DNA of 64,000 nt from GCA-002726655 sp046582185 (lineage in GTDB: Bacteria > Pseudomonadota > Gammaproteobacteria > Pseudomonadales > Azotimanducaceae): the NCBI GenBank assembly GCA_046582185.1, contig JAYGEX010000019.1, positions 186,001-250,000 on the forward strand. The letters are read 5' to 3'. A model generated the notes under the pieces. The model ran no database searches. It saw only the letters and a list, made by a program, of their open reading frames with translations, and was not told where the DNA came from. The first letter of the stretch is position 1. Every line of letters begins with the position of its first letter. This document shows positions 47,447 through 56,540 of the stretch, in pieces. The position numbers and the translations under genes are program-made.

Positions 47447-47770
47447 TTATCGCGAAGTAATTGCGATTCCGTTGATGCTGCTCATAGCGTCTTCAACTGC
47501 AGAGACATAGCAGCTTTGGTTTGACCGTGCATTCTTAAGGGAACCAGCTTCTCTTAGAATAACGGATCCGCAGACTTGTCGAGCGGCCTGACGAATCTGG
47601 CTTTCAATACTTGCCTTGCCTATGTATGAATTTAGTTCAGCTGAGTTGTAAGCGATCGTAACTTCTGAATGAGTGGGATGACTTGTCTTTAGAGCGGCAC
47701 TCGCCATGAATAGAGTTACAAGTGCGATAAAAGCTGTCGTAGTAATTGCTGTCTTGTAGTTAAATTTCAT
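47447..47770 (-). CDS. UrcA-family exported protein
   Basis: A 107-residue protein with an N-terminal signal peptide or anchor (ITTTAFIALVTLFMASAAL). The rest fits the UrcA family: VTIAYNSAELNS, IESQIRQAARQVCGS and NARSNQSCYVSAVEDAMSSI, with two cysteines that probably form a disulfide. UrcA proteins are small periplasmic proteins of unknown role. It is alone. Confidence 0.85.
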   Translation of the reverse strand: MKFNYKTAITTTAFIALVTLFMASAALKTSHPTHSEVTIAYNSAELNSYIGKASIESQIRQAARQVCGSVILREAGSLKNARSNQSCYVSAVEDAMSSINGIAITSR

Positions 47771-47933
47771 GTTGTTTAAAACCTTAGTCGTTTAGTTGGG
47801 TGGAGTCATATGACTTGAGAGTAGGATGGCAGAAAACATAAAAAGGTTTGAATTTTATCGATGAAGGGAAAGAAATTATCTATAGAACCCGGCCCCCTGC
47901 GGTGAGCCGAGTCTGCATAGAGGTGGAGCGAGG

Positions 47934-49175
47934 CTAGCTTGCGCTGGGAATCTTGTTAAAGGGGATGCCTTTGTCTACTCTCATGTCTGTGGGCAAGCCA
48001 AGAACTCGTTCTGCGATGATATTGCGTAGAATCTGATCGGTGCCACCTTCAATTCTCACTGCCGGTGAACGCATTAACATGGCCTGGAAGCGGGCAGTTC
48101 CCTCTGCTAATTCCGGATCCATCAAACTGCCACCCAAACCCTGGAGGTCAATAGCGAATTTAGCAATGTCTTGCATCATGCCGCCTGCAACCAGTTTCCC
48201 GATGGAATTTTCAGGACCAGGTGTCTCACCTTTTGATAATGCAGATATCGCACGAGAGGCCGTGTTTCTTAATCCAGCGGCCTTACAGTGCCAATCTGCA
48301 AGTTTTGATCTGACCGCTGCGTTATCAATTGCCATTCCCTTACCTAGTGGTAAGGTATCCAGCATTTCCTTGAGTTCGGGGTAACCGGTAGAAATACCGC
48401 CACCTATGGCCAGTCGTTCGTTCATCAATGTTGTCAGGGAAACCTGCCATCCACCGCCCACAGCGCCTAGTCGATGATCATCGGTAATTCTTACATCGTT
48501 GAAGTAGACCTCGTTAAAGCCACTATCGCCGTTGGCCTGTTTGATCGGTCTGATATCAACTCCTTCAGCTTTCATATCGATGATGAACATCGTCAAACCT
48601 TGATGCTTGGGTACATCAGGATCTGTTCTGGTAATGAGTATGCCGTAATCGCTGTAGTGGGCACCGGAAGTCCAGATTTTCTGCCCATTTATAACCCAGT
48701 CGTCTCCATCCTTTTCAGCTTTGGTACGCAAACCGGCAAGATCAGACCCACTGGCAGGTTCGGAAAACAGTTGGCACCAGACCTCTTCGCCGCTGGATAG
48801 TTTTGGCAGGTATTTCTCCTTGAGCTCATCCGAAGCATAAGCCATAACGGTCGGGCCGCACATTCCCTGGCCGATAATGAACGTTCCGGAGAGTTTGCTA
48901 TATACGCCTTCCTCCTGCCCCCAGATGACGCTTTGAATTGGGCTTGCACCGCGGCCACCATATTCCTTTGGCCACTGAATGCAGGCCCAACCGGCTTCAG
49001 ACTTTTTCTTCTGCCATTTTTTCGCTTCCTCGAGGGGATCATATTCGCCGGTATTGGTGCCGCCAAAGCCGCTTGCGCTCAAGCTCTGTTCTAGATATTT
49101 GGGTGCGTTTTGTTCGATCCACTGACGAACTTCCTGGCGAAATATTGCTTCTGCTTTTGTATCGCTAAAATCCAT
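47934..49175 (-). CDS. Acyl-CoA dehydrogenase (FadE26/ChsE4-like)
   Basis: A 413-residue acyl-CoA dehydrogenase. It shows WPKEYGGRGASP, CQLFSEPASGSDLAGLRT, NGQKIWTSGAHYSDY and, near the end, RIEGGTDQILRNIIAERVLG, where the E of EGGT is the expected catalytic base. The length and the pairing with a second, shorter acyl-CoA dehydrogenase gene 8 bp upstream resemble the alpha2beta2 enzymes that act on steroid or branched side chains in Mycobacterium (ChsE4-ChsE5). Substrate is inferred, not shown. The 5' partner is at 49184. Confidence 0.88.
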   Translation of the reverse strand: MDFSDTKAEAIFRQEVRQWIEQNAPKYLEQSLSASGFGGTNTGEYDPLEEAKKWQKKKSEAGWACIQWPKEYGGRGASPIQSVIWGQEEGVYSKLSGTFIIGQGMCGPTVMAYASDELKEKYLPKLSSGEEVWCQLFSEPASGSDLAGLRTKAEKDGDDWVINGQKIWTSGAHYSDYGILITRTDPDVPKHQGLTMFIIDMKAEGVDIRPIKQANGDSGFNEVYFNDVRITDDHRLGAVGGGWQVSLTTLMNERLAIGGGISTGYPELKEMLDTLPLGKGMAIDNAAVRSKLADWHCKAAGLRNTASRAISALSKGETPGPENSIGKLVAGGMMQDIAKFAIDLQGLGGSLMDPELAEGTARFQAMLMRSPAVRIEGGTDQILRNIIAERVLGLPTDMRVDKGIPFNKIPSAS

Positions 49176-49183
49176 GTCGCCTC

Positions 49184-50314
49184 CTAAGCTGCTGAGTTCA
49201 TTTGTTTATCTTTTTCTTCAATGAGATTTTCAATAAGTTTGTCTTCCCAGACGGACAAGCCGCCAAGCACCAGAGTCAGGTAGTTAGATCGACGATAAAA
49301 AAGATGACAGTCCACTTCCCAGGTGAAACCCATACCGCCATGGACCTGAATGTTGTCCCTTGAGCAGAGCTGGAATGCCTGGCTTGCAGATATCCGCGCC
49401 GTTGCTGCTGAGACAGCCAGGTCATCGGAATTGTTAGCCAGCGCCCAGGCGGCGTAAAAACAATTGGATTCGGCGAGCTTTAACGCCACATACATATCAG
49501 CCATCATATGCTTCAAGCCTTGGAATGAGCCGATAGGTCTGCCAAACGCGAATCGCTCGTTTGCGTACTTCACGGCCATGTCCAGCGCCTTTTGGGCACC
49601 GCCAATTTGTTCGAAGGCAAATAGGACTGCAGCCCGGTCGTATATCGCTTGAAGTTTTTGCCAGCCCTTACCACCTTCGCCCAGCAGTTCTGCTGGCGTA
49701 TTGTCGAAACTAATGGAAGAGGAATTCCTGCTTGGATCAACCGTATCGACTGTTGTGCAGTTCACAGTCGCATCGTTGAGATCAGCAATAATCAGGGAGA
49801 GTTCATCGCCATCTTTTGCAAGGATTATCGCTATGTCGGCGATCCCACCATCCGGTACGATTAATTTTTTGCCGGAAAGACTGGATTGATTAAATTCGAC
49901 GCTGATCTCTTCCGGCCGTACTTCATGCACGGTTTCAACCACGGCGAGGGTTGCGATTATCTCTCCTGCCGCCAGTTTCGGAAGCCAATTCTCCTTCTGG
50001 GAATCGCTGCCATAAAGAATCACGGCTTCCGTTGCCAGATATACAGATGATGAAAAGGGAACGGGAGCGAGGTACGCACCTAACTGTTCAGCAATAACGC
50101 AAAGGCTCAGATAACTCGCGCCCAAGCCGCCATAGGCCTCCGGTATCGCAGTTGCCATCAAGCCCATGTCAGCCATGCCGCGCCACAGTTCTTTGCAATA
50201 GTCTTGCTCTCCCTCCAGGACATTGCGCACAACTTCCGGCTTACAATTATCGTCAAGGAAGCGACTGGTCTGATCACGAATTAGTTTATCTTCATCTGAA
50301 AAGTCAAAGTTCAA
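49184..50314 (-). CDS. Acyl-CoA dehydrogenase, partner subunit
   Basis: A 376-residue protein with the acyl-CoA dehydrogenase fold: PEAYGGLGASYLSL, ERFAFGRPIGSFQGLKHMMADM and VHGGMGFTWEVDCHLFYRR. The usual SEPxxGSD segment is replaced by weakly conserved sequence (ETVHEVRPEEISVEFN), and no EGGT base is present; the corresponding turn reads IQVHGGMGF. This fits the non-catalytic or FAD-sharing subunit of heteromeric acyl-CoA dehydrogenases. It is transcribed just ahead of the 413-residue gene (8-bp gap), so both are probably one complex. Confidence 0.85.
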   Translation of the reverse strand: MNFDFSDEDKLIRDQTSRFLDDNCKPEVVRNVLEGEQDYCKELWRGMADMGLMATAIPEAYGGLGASYLSLCVIAEQLGAYLAPVPFSSSVYLATEAVILYGSDSQKENWLPKLAAGEIIATLAVVETVHEVRPEEISVEFNQSSLSGKKLIVPDGGIADIAIILAKDGDELSLIIADLNDATVNCTTVDTVDPSRNSSSISFDNTPAELLGEGGKGWQKLQAIYDRAAVLFAFEQIGGAQKALDMAVKYANERFAFGRPIGSFQGLKHMMADMYVALKLAESNCFYAAWALANNSDDLAVSAATARISASQAFQLCSRDNIQVHGGMGFTWEVDCHLFYRRSNYLTLVLGGLSVWEDKLIENLIEEKDKQMNSAA

Positions 50315-50403
50315 AGATGTACTCCCATTGTTTTAAATTTGAAATATGATCGATGGGCTGGTCAGTCAGCCGCTTAATCTGAGTTGCGAAGGCCTGCGTC
50401 CTG

Positions 50404-50580
50404 CTAAGCGGATTCTGCTTTGTCTTGCACAAAATCTTCCTTGTACCGCACAGAGCAGGCGGGGCAGACAAAGTCATCAGGAAGGTCTGCGAAGTGCATG
50501 CCAGGCGGGTAACCCTCGTGGTCGTCGCCGAGTGCCTCGTTGTAAATGTAGCCGCAGCCTGGGCAGTAATACTCAGACAT
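50404..50580 (-). CDS. Rubredoxin (58 residues)
   Basis: Short gene read from ATG 50580 to TAG. It contains YYCPGCGYIYNEALGDDHEG and PPGMHFADLPDDFVCPACS, with four cysteines in the CxxC-x(n)-CxxC spacing that binds one iron in rubredoxins. The usual G after the second pair is S here (CPACSVRY). Rubredoxins of this type carry electrons to the diiron alkane hydroxylase, and alkB lies immediately upstream, overlapping by eight bases, so both are translated together. A rubredoxin reductase is not in the window. Confidence 0.92.
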   Translation of the reverse strand: MSEYYCPGCGYIYNEALGDDHEGYPPGMHFADLPDDFVCPACSVRYKEDFVQDKAESA

Positions 50581-51757
50581 CTACCTGACCATACTTTGCG
50601 AATAATCCTGTACGTGCATCAGGATCTATATTGATTTTGGTCAGGTCGCCATCGATATGCGGAAGCGCCAGCAGGCGAGCATCCAGTATTTTGTACCAGA
50701 GGAAAGGAAAGTAGGCGATGATATACATACCATAGTAGCCGACCGGTAATTGTGGAAGGTCTTCAAAGTGCCGCAAACTTTGATAGCGCCGGGTCGGGTT
50801 TGCGTGGTGGTCTGAGTGGCGCTGCAGATGGAAGAGTAGAAGGTTTGAATACTTGTGATTGGCATTCCAGCTATGGTGTGGCTGGCAGCGTTCGTACTTG
50901 CCATTGTCTTGCCTGGTCCGGAGCAAGCCGTAATGCTCGATATAATTTGCGCTGGTTAATACCCACCATGAAAAGAAGTTATGAATGACCAGAAAGGGCA
51001 ACATGATCCAGCCAAAGGTTGCGATCAGTCCAACCTGCATGATGACCGTGATGATATAGCTTTGAAGAATTTCGTTTTTGAGATTCCATACCGGCAACCC
51101 CTTTCGACACAACCTCTCATGTTCGATCATCCAGGCACGATGAAAGGCACCGGGAATTTCCCTGCGGGCAAACTTGTAAATACTTTCGCCCATTCTGGCA
51201 CTCGCCGGGTCTTCGGGTGTCGCTACATCTCGATGATGCCCGCGATTGTGTTCAATGCAGAAATGGCCATAACCGGGAACAGCCAGGACAATCTTTGCCA
51301 GCCATACTTCTAAACTAGTACGTTTGTGGCCTAATTCGTGGCCGGTATTGATGGCAAATCCATCCGCAAAGCCCACTGCAACGACCAAGCCAATGAACCC
51401 CCACCAGGGAAGGTCCTGAGTTCCCACCCAGATTGCACATCCAAAGAACATAATGAAATGAAGCGGGACGGTGAGAAAGGTCAATATCCGGTAGTACTTG
51501 TCCGTCTCCAGTTGTGAGACGAGTTCTTCCGGTGGATTGTTCTCGTCCTCACCAAATACCCAGTCCAGAATTGGGCCCATGCCAAACATGAGGAATAGCG
51601 GTAAGAGAAGCCATATTGGATCACCGGTAGAATAGTGGCCGATAATGCCAACAAATGGAATGAGGGGATTGACGAGAGAAAGCAGCCACCACCAACGTTT
51701 CTTGTCGGTATAGCTGATTATTGAACTATCTTCGATCTCCAGGGAGTATGTTCGCAT
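50573..51757 (-). CDS. alkB: Alkane 1-monooxygenase
   Basis: A 394-residue membrane diiron hydroxylase with six hydrophobic segments. The eight-histidine motifs are present: HELGHKRT, EHNRGHHRDVA, LQRHSDHHANP and NYIEHYGL. It oxidises the terminal carbon of medium-chain n-alkanes (or fatty acid tails) using O2 and electrons from rubredoxin. Its stop overlaps the start of the rubredoxin gene by eight bases, a strong functional link. Chain-length range is not readable. The acyl-CoA synthetase at 34599 and the acyl-CoA dehydrogenases could take up the oxidation products. Confidence 0.93.
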   Translation of the reverse strand: MRTYSLEIEDSSIISYTDKKRWWWLLSLVNPLIPFVGIIGHYSTGDPIWLLLPLFLMFGMGPILDWVFGEDENNPPEELVSQLETDKYYRILTFLTVPLHFIMFFGCAIWVGTQDLPWWGFIGLVVAVGFADGFAINTGHELGHKRTSLEVWLAKIVLAVPGYGHFCIEHNRGHHRDVATPEDPASARMGESIYKFARREIPGAFHRAWMIEHERLCRKGLPVWNLKNEILQSYIITVIMQVGLIATFGWIMLPFLVIHNFFSWWVLTSANYIEHYGLLRTRQDNGKYERCQPHHSWNANHKYSNLLLFHLQRHSDHHANPTRRYQSLRHFEDLPQLPVGYYGMYIIAYFPFLWYKILDARLLALPHIDGDLTKINIDPDARTGLFAKYGQVDV

Positions 51758-51822
51758 TGGTATTGCTCATCTTCAGCTTTCACCGCAGACCATACTCTCA
51801 TTTCCTGCGCTTGTCCCGTGGC

Positions 51823-52878
51823 TCAGGCCTGCTGCCACCAGGTAACACCATTTTCATCTTCCTCGAAATTAAGCATGCGTCGTTCAAGCGCGCAGTGTAA
51901 ATGCGCGATGGCTTCGCCGGTCGCGGGGAAATAGCTCATATCCGTAATTTCACTCTTGAATAGTGCAGGAAATACATCAACGGCACGCTTGGGTGTCTTG
52001 CAGAGATCATATAGTTTCTCCAATGCCACCTCATGCCAGTCTATGAGTTCTGTTAGGCGTTCGTGAACCCCTTCGTAGATGCTCTGGTGAGCCGGAAGCA
52101 CCAGTAAATTTGGTGGCAGGATTTCTCTGAACCTGGCACAGGAGGATATCCATTCCCGCAGGGGATTCGCCTGGGGTTCCGAAGGTTGTACGCTGACATT
52201 GGGTGTGATCTTTGGCAGAATCTGATCCCCGGCGATAATGAGCTTCAGTTCCGGACAATAAAGGCAAACATGTTCAGGTGCATGCCCATGGCCAATTACC
52301 GCGCGCCACTCGCGGCCGCCAATATCCAGATATTGTCCATCAGTTATCCGTCGGTATCCTGCTGGAAGAGGTGTGATGTTGGCACCGAATTGTCCGAATC
52401 TCTCTCGGTATCGAGCGAGCCGCTCTTCAGTAAATCCTGCACGTCGGTAGAATCGAATTGCATCTTCAGGTACATCTGATGGGCCATCTGCCGCCATCAC
52501 TTTGCACATGTAGAAATCAGCGCGGCTCATCCATAGTTCACAATCCCATTTTTGCGTGATCCAGCCAGCGTTTCCTGTGTGATCCGAGTGCAGGTGTGTG
52601 GCGATGACACGATTGATTGGTTTGCCATCCAGATGATTGTCAAATATGGACTGCCAGAGTTTTTGAACATCGGTATTGTTCAGCCCCGTATCTACAATGG
52701 TCCAGCCATCATAATCCCGGAGCAGCCAGACATTAATGCTGTTGAGTCGACCCCACATGGGTAATTGTATCCAAAAGACACCATCGGCTACCTCGGTTAC
52801 ACCACCGGGTGTGGGCACCTGATCTTCAAATTTGTATCTTAGAGGGTCAAAGCCTCGCCGGGATATGTTTTCTTCCAC
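51823..52878 (-). CDS. MBL-fold metallo-hydrolase
   Basis: A 351-residue metallo-beta-lactamase-fold protein. RVIATHLHSDHTGNAGW (HxHxDH) near residue 90, GHGHAPEHVCLYCPELK and IAGDQILPKITPN provide metal ligands, and PAHQSIYEGVHERL holds the last histidine. A C-terminal helical extension (residues about 260-351) suggests a thioesterase or lactonase-like subgroup. It is encoded on the same strand just downstream of oleD (86 bp), so it could be part of that transcript. Substrate unknown. Confidence 0.82.
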   Translation of the reverse strand: MEENISRRGFDPLRYKFEDQVPTPGGVTEVADGVFWIQLPMWGRLNSINVWLLRDYDGWTIVDTGLNNTDVQKLWQSIFDNHLDGKPINRVIATHLHSDHTGNAGWITQKWDCELWMSRADFYMCKVMAADGPSDVPEDAIRFYRRAGFTEERLARYRERFGQFGANITPLPAGYRRITDGQYLDIGGREWRAVIGHGHAPEHVCLYCPELKLIIAGDQILPKITPNVSVQPSEPQANPLREWISSCARFREILPPNLLVLPAHQSIYEGVHERLTELIDWHEVALEKLYDLCKTPKRAVDVFPALFKSEITDMSYFPATGEAIAHLHCALERRMLNFEEDENGVTWWQQA

Positions 52879-52963
52879 ATTGATTCCTTCGTTTTACAGA
52901 GTTCGGTCGTGCAATGCACAATAATACATGGAGTGGTACGTCTGAGGAAAGATCCGGCGTAAA

Positions 52964-53953
52964 TCAGGCGTCTTGCATCCAGGTTCGCAGACGCTCGATG
53001 CCTTCATCGATGGTAATGTCTGGACGATAGCCGAGATCTTTCTTGGCGGCGGAAATATTGAACCAGTGGGGGCTTGCTAACTGGTGAGCCAGAAACCGTG
53101 TCATTGGAGGCTCGCTCTTGATGCGAAAAATTGAATAAAGGATCTCAAACAAAGTACCGATAAAGGTAGCCGCGCCAAGAGATATAAATTTCTGGCACGG
53201 CGGCAGACCCGCAGTGCTCAATATTCTGTTGATCAGGTCCGCGCTTTGAAGGGGTTCATCCTGGGATAGAAAGTACACCTTGCCTGCGCATGCAGCCTGT
53301 GGTGTGAGCAGATCAAGTGCAAGTAAATGTACACGCGCGGCGTTATCGACATAAATGGAATCGATCAGGTTCTGTCCATCGCCCACCAGGCGCAGGCGTC
53401 CCTTCCTGGCGCGATCAATTAGCCGTGGCATCAGTTGAGTATCGCGCGGCCCCCAAATGAGATGCGGTCGCAGGGCGCAGGTCGATAACTTCTGGTCGTT
53501 CGCAGCCAAAATTGCCCGTTCCGCTGTTGCCTTGGTCGCAGAATAATGAGAATGATAGCTGCCTGGATATTCCAGGCGTTCGTCGCCACCTTCGCTACCT
53601 TCCCGGTCATAGGCGACGCTGGGCGAACTTGTGTAGACGAGCCTGCCAATCTGATGATGTCTGCAGGCAGCAATTACATTTTCGGTGCCGGATACATTGG
53701 CAGAATGATAGAGCTCGAAAGACCCCCACATGCCTGCCTTGGCAGCCGTATGAATTACTGCATGGCAGTCTTTGGCAGCTTTGATTACGATGTCAGGCTG
53801 CGCAATATCTCCGCGAATAACAGTGACGCCAAGTGCCGCCAGGGCCGGATACTCGCTGCGGCAAAGTACATTTACCTCATCACCGCGCGCGACTAACATC
53901 TGGACAATGGTGAAGCCCAGAAATCCGCCGCCACCTGTGACCAGCACTTTCAT
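52964..53953 (-). CDS. oleD: OleD, 2-alkyl-3-ketoalkanoate reductase
   Basis: A 329-residue NAD(P)H-dependent reductase of the extended SDR class. It begins VLVTGGGGFLGFTIVQMLV (TGxxGxxG) and carries the active-site YHSHYSATKAT segment (YxxxK near residue 140). In the olefin pathway OleD reduces the beta-keto acid made by OleA to a beta-hydroxy acid. It is the last gene of the operon and its start overlaps the stop of oleC by four bases (ATGA-type). Confidence 0.9.
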   Translation of the reverse strand: MKVLVTGGGGFLGFTIVQMLVARGDEVNVLCRSEYPALAALGVTVIRGDIAQPDIVIKAAKDCHAVIHTAAKAGMWGSFELYHSANVSGTENVIAACRHHQIGRLVYTSSPSVAYDREGSEGGDERLEYPGSYHSHYSATKATAERAILAANDQKLSTCALRPHLIWGPRDTQLMPRLIDRARKGRLRLVGDGQNLIDSIYVDNAARVHLLALDLLTPQAACAGKVYFLSQDEPLQSADLINRILSTAGLPPCQKFISLGAATFIGTLFEILYSIFRIKSEPPMTRFLAHQLASPHWFNISAAKKDLGYRPDITIDEGIERLRTWMQDA

Positions 53954-55611
53954 CTTATTTTATTACCTGCCCAGTGGCCTAACTTCACGCGGTCAATCTT
54001 GGCGTTGTGTCTTATATCTACGGGGAAGGATGGATGCAGCAGGAAGTCTTCAATTTGCGCGCTCTGTTTATGCGCCTTTGCCAAAAGGGATAATTCATCT
54101 TGTATTGCCGACCAGTTTCCAGAGCTGGTCTTGCCTTCCAGCTCCACACAGATAACTGGACGTGCGGACCCGGGAGGTCCTATTCCGACGAGCGCAGAGC
54201 GAAATACATCTTTATGTGCATTGAATATACCCTCGCAAGGCTCCGTATAAATTCGTTGGTCATCGGTATCAACGATATGGGCTATGCGTCCGCAATACCA
54301 GAGCCGGCCATCTTCGTCTAAATATCCAACGTCGCCCATTCGGTGGTACAGGCGCCCTTGATCGTCATGCATTTTCGCAAGTCTGGTTGCCTCTTCATTT
54401 GCGAAATATTCAGCAGTGACTGTTGGGCCATGCACGGCAATCTCTCCAATTTCGCCTGTCGTGAGTTGGCTAGCCTGTGCCAGCTTTTTAATAACCTCGT
54501 TTGAAACGGCAATGATCTCTATGTCAACGCCCTGAAAAGGTTTTCCGACACAGATACCCTTGCCTGCCTCGGTAAGCCTGCGACTTGCCAGCACTTCGCT
54601 ACTGCCGATGATGCAAATGGGCATGCACTCCGTTGCACCGTAAGGCGTGAAAACTTCCACGCCATCATTTAGCCATTCCTTCATGCGCTGAAGTGTATCC
54701 GGCAGCGTGGGAGCGCCTGCCGAGATGACGCGCTTCAGGCCGGGCGCCTTCATGCCCCGCTCGGAGGCATCTCGTGACAGTGTATTGAGTAAGCCGGGAC
54801 TTCCGAACATATTGCTTACCTTGAATTCCTTGATTAAGGCGTAGACCATGTTCGGGTCTACCTTTGCAGGGTAACGTGCGTCCATGTCCGGAATTACTGC
54901 GGTCATGCCCAGGGCCGGATCGAATAAGGAGAAAAGCGGAAAGGTAGGCAGATCCACTTCGCCCGGTTCTATGTGGAACATATCGCGGATCATATTAACC
55001 TGTTCGACGAAAATCTCATGTGTATAGACGACGCCCTTTGGCAAACCGGTACTGCCACTTGTAAATAGTATGGCTGCTGTTTCATCTTGTTCGGGCTCTA
55101 TCGCAACGAATGCTGCGGAGTCCTGGCCATGGCGCCGCAATGCTTCCAGGGACGTGCCGCCCCAGAACAGTTGTCTGCCAACGGTAATGTTAATTTCAAT
55201 GCTTGACCGCGCCCAGCCAGCAAGGATTCGAGCAACGTGAGCGAGGCCTATGCCAATAAAGCCGCGAGGCTCAACTCTTTCGAGGCATTGCTTTAAGGGT
55301 TTTAGTCCTATGCCCGGGTCAATCAGTACTGGCACGATGCCAGCTTTGAATAGCGCAAAGATCAAGGCAAAGAAATCCAGGCTTGGCTTTACCATCAGTG
55401 CACAGCTATCGCCGCGCACAAGGCCTGTGTGTAATAACCCACTGGCGATGTTGTTGGTATCTGTTTCCAGTTCGGCGAAGCTTATTTGTGAATATGCCCG
55501 GCCCGCTATATCGCCGCGTCCTGAAGGATAGATAATCGCCGGTTCATGGGGGCGCAGTTGTGCAACTTCAGTAATGAAAGCTGCAATATTCAGTGGGGCT
55601 CGCTTGCTCAA
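53950..55611 (-). CDS. oleC: OleC, beta-lactone synthetase
   Basis: A 553-residue adenylate-forming enzyme. The P-loop is ILFTSGSTGLPKGVVYTH near residue 200; YGATECMP, YHRMGDVGYLDEDGRLWYCG and RVKLGHWAG (usual C-terminal lysine region) follow. OleC converts the beta-hydroxy acid to a beta-lactone using ATP. The protein resembles fatty-acyl-CoA synthetases, but gene order and sequence details (LLNTLSRDASERGM, GVYT) fit OleC. Start overlaps the oleB stop by four bases, and stop overlaps the oleD start by four bases. Confidence 0.88.
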   Translation of the reverse strand: MSKRAPLNIAAFITEVAQLRPHEPAIIYPSGRGDIAGRAYSQISFAELETDTNNIASGLLHTGLVRGDSCALMVKPSLDFFALIFALFKAGIVPVLIDPGIGLKPLKQCLERVEPRGFIGIGLAHVARILAGWARSSIEINITVGRQLFWGGTSLEALRRHGQDSAAFVAIEPEQDETAAILFTSGSTGLPKGVVYTHEIFVEQVNMIRDMFHIEPGEVDLPTFPLFSLFDPALGMTAVIPDMDARYPAKVDPNMVYALIKEFKVSNMFGSPGLLNTLSRDASERGMKAPGLKRVISAGAPTLPDTLQRMKEWLNDGVEVFTPYGATECMPICIIGSSEVLASRRLTEAGKGICVGKPFQGVDIEIIAVSNEVIKKLAQASQLTTGEIGEIAVHGPTVTAEYFANEEATRLAKMHDDQGRLYHRMGDVGYLDEDGRLWYCGRIAHIVDTDDQRIYTEPCEGIFNAHKDVFRSALVGIGPPGSARPVICVELEGKTSSGNWSAIQDELSLLAKAHKQSAQIEDFLLHPSFPVDIRHNAKIDRVKLGHWAGNKIR

Positions 55612-56540
55612 GAGTTGCTCAGGGGAATCGAAAGATGTGCTTTAATGAGGGGCAGTATTTCATCGAAGGCATCCTCAAGAATATAGTGTCCGCAATCTTC
55701 GAATCGATGTATGTCTGCGTGCGGCCAAAATTGTTGCCACTCATTGAGGAAGTGCCTGTCGAATACGAAGTCCTTCAACCCCCAACAAATAATAGCAGGG
55801 GTATTGTGGAACTGTTTAAGTCGAGAGGCGATGCCGAGAACAAGGTTGTATGCACCATCGCCTGGCCTTAAAGGGATATCCTGAACGAAACGCAAAGTCG
55901 CGATTCTTCGTTCTGGCATCTCGTATGGTGCTGTATATGCCTGCATCACTGTATCGGTGAGTTTCTTCCGCTTGCAAGATACCCGGGCAGCCACGCGACT
56001 GAATGCATTGAATTTCAGCACCAGAAATTCTCCCAGTGCGGTACGGGTCAGCCATAAGGGAGCAGGAAAGTGTTTGCTGGCTGGAAGGGGAAAGGCGGCG
56101 GTATTGAGTATGACGAAACGATTGATTTTCTCGGGATGACGATCAGCATAGGCCAAGCCGATCATGCCGCCCCAGTCATGAACCACCAGATTGAAAGAAT
56201 CCAGCTGCAGGTGGTCGATAAGTGCCTCAAGGTCGTTAACTCGCTGCTCAAGGGTATAGGAGTATAAGGATTCACAAGGAACTTCAGACATACCGCAACC
56301 AATGTGATCCATGGATATACAGCGGTAGGTATTGCTTAGGCCTTGAACCAGATTGCGATAATAGTATGACCAGCTCGGGTTACCGTGAACCATGACAACT
56401 GCTTCACCGGCACCTTCATCAACATAATGCATTTGCGCCACACCTTGATGAAAGTAGTGTGGCTTGAATGGGTATTGTGCCGCGAAATCGTCCCGGCCTT
56501 CTTTATTCTTGAAACGGAGAGGAGATTCCGTGACTACCAC
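55608..56540 (-). CDS. oleB: OleB, beta-lactone decarboxylase
   Basis: A 310-residue alpha/beta-hydrolase of the haloalkane-dehalogenase type: HGNPSWSYYYRNL, the nucleophile aspartate in VVHDWGGMIG, DFVFDRHFLNEW (acid region) and GHYILEDA (histidine). In olefin biosynthesis OleB removes CO2 from the beta-lactone to give the cis-alkene. It overlaps oleA by 7 bases and oleC by four, indicating tight translational coupling. The start MVVTESPLRF uses GTG 56540. Confidence 0.88.
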   Translation of the reverse strand: MVVTESPLRFKNKEGRDDFAAQYPFKPHYFHQGVAQMHYVDEGAGEAVVMVHGNPSWSYYYRNLVQGLSNTYRCISMDHIGCGMSEVPCESLYSYTLEQRVNDLEALIDHLQLDSFNLVVHDWGGMIGLAYADRHPEKINRFVILNTAAFPLPASKHFPAPLWLTRTALGEFLVLKFNAFSRVAARVSCKRKKLTDTVMQAYTAPYEMPERRIATLRFVQDIPLRPGDGAYNLVLGIASRLKQFHNTPAIICWGLKDFVFDRHFLNEWQQFWPHADIHRFEDCGHYILEDAFDEILPLIKAHLSIPLSNS

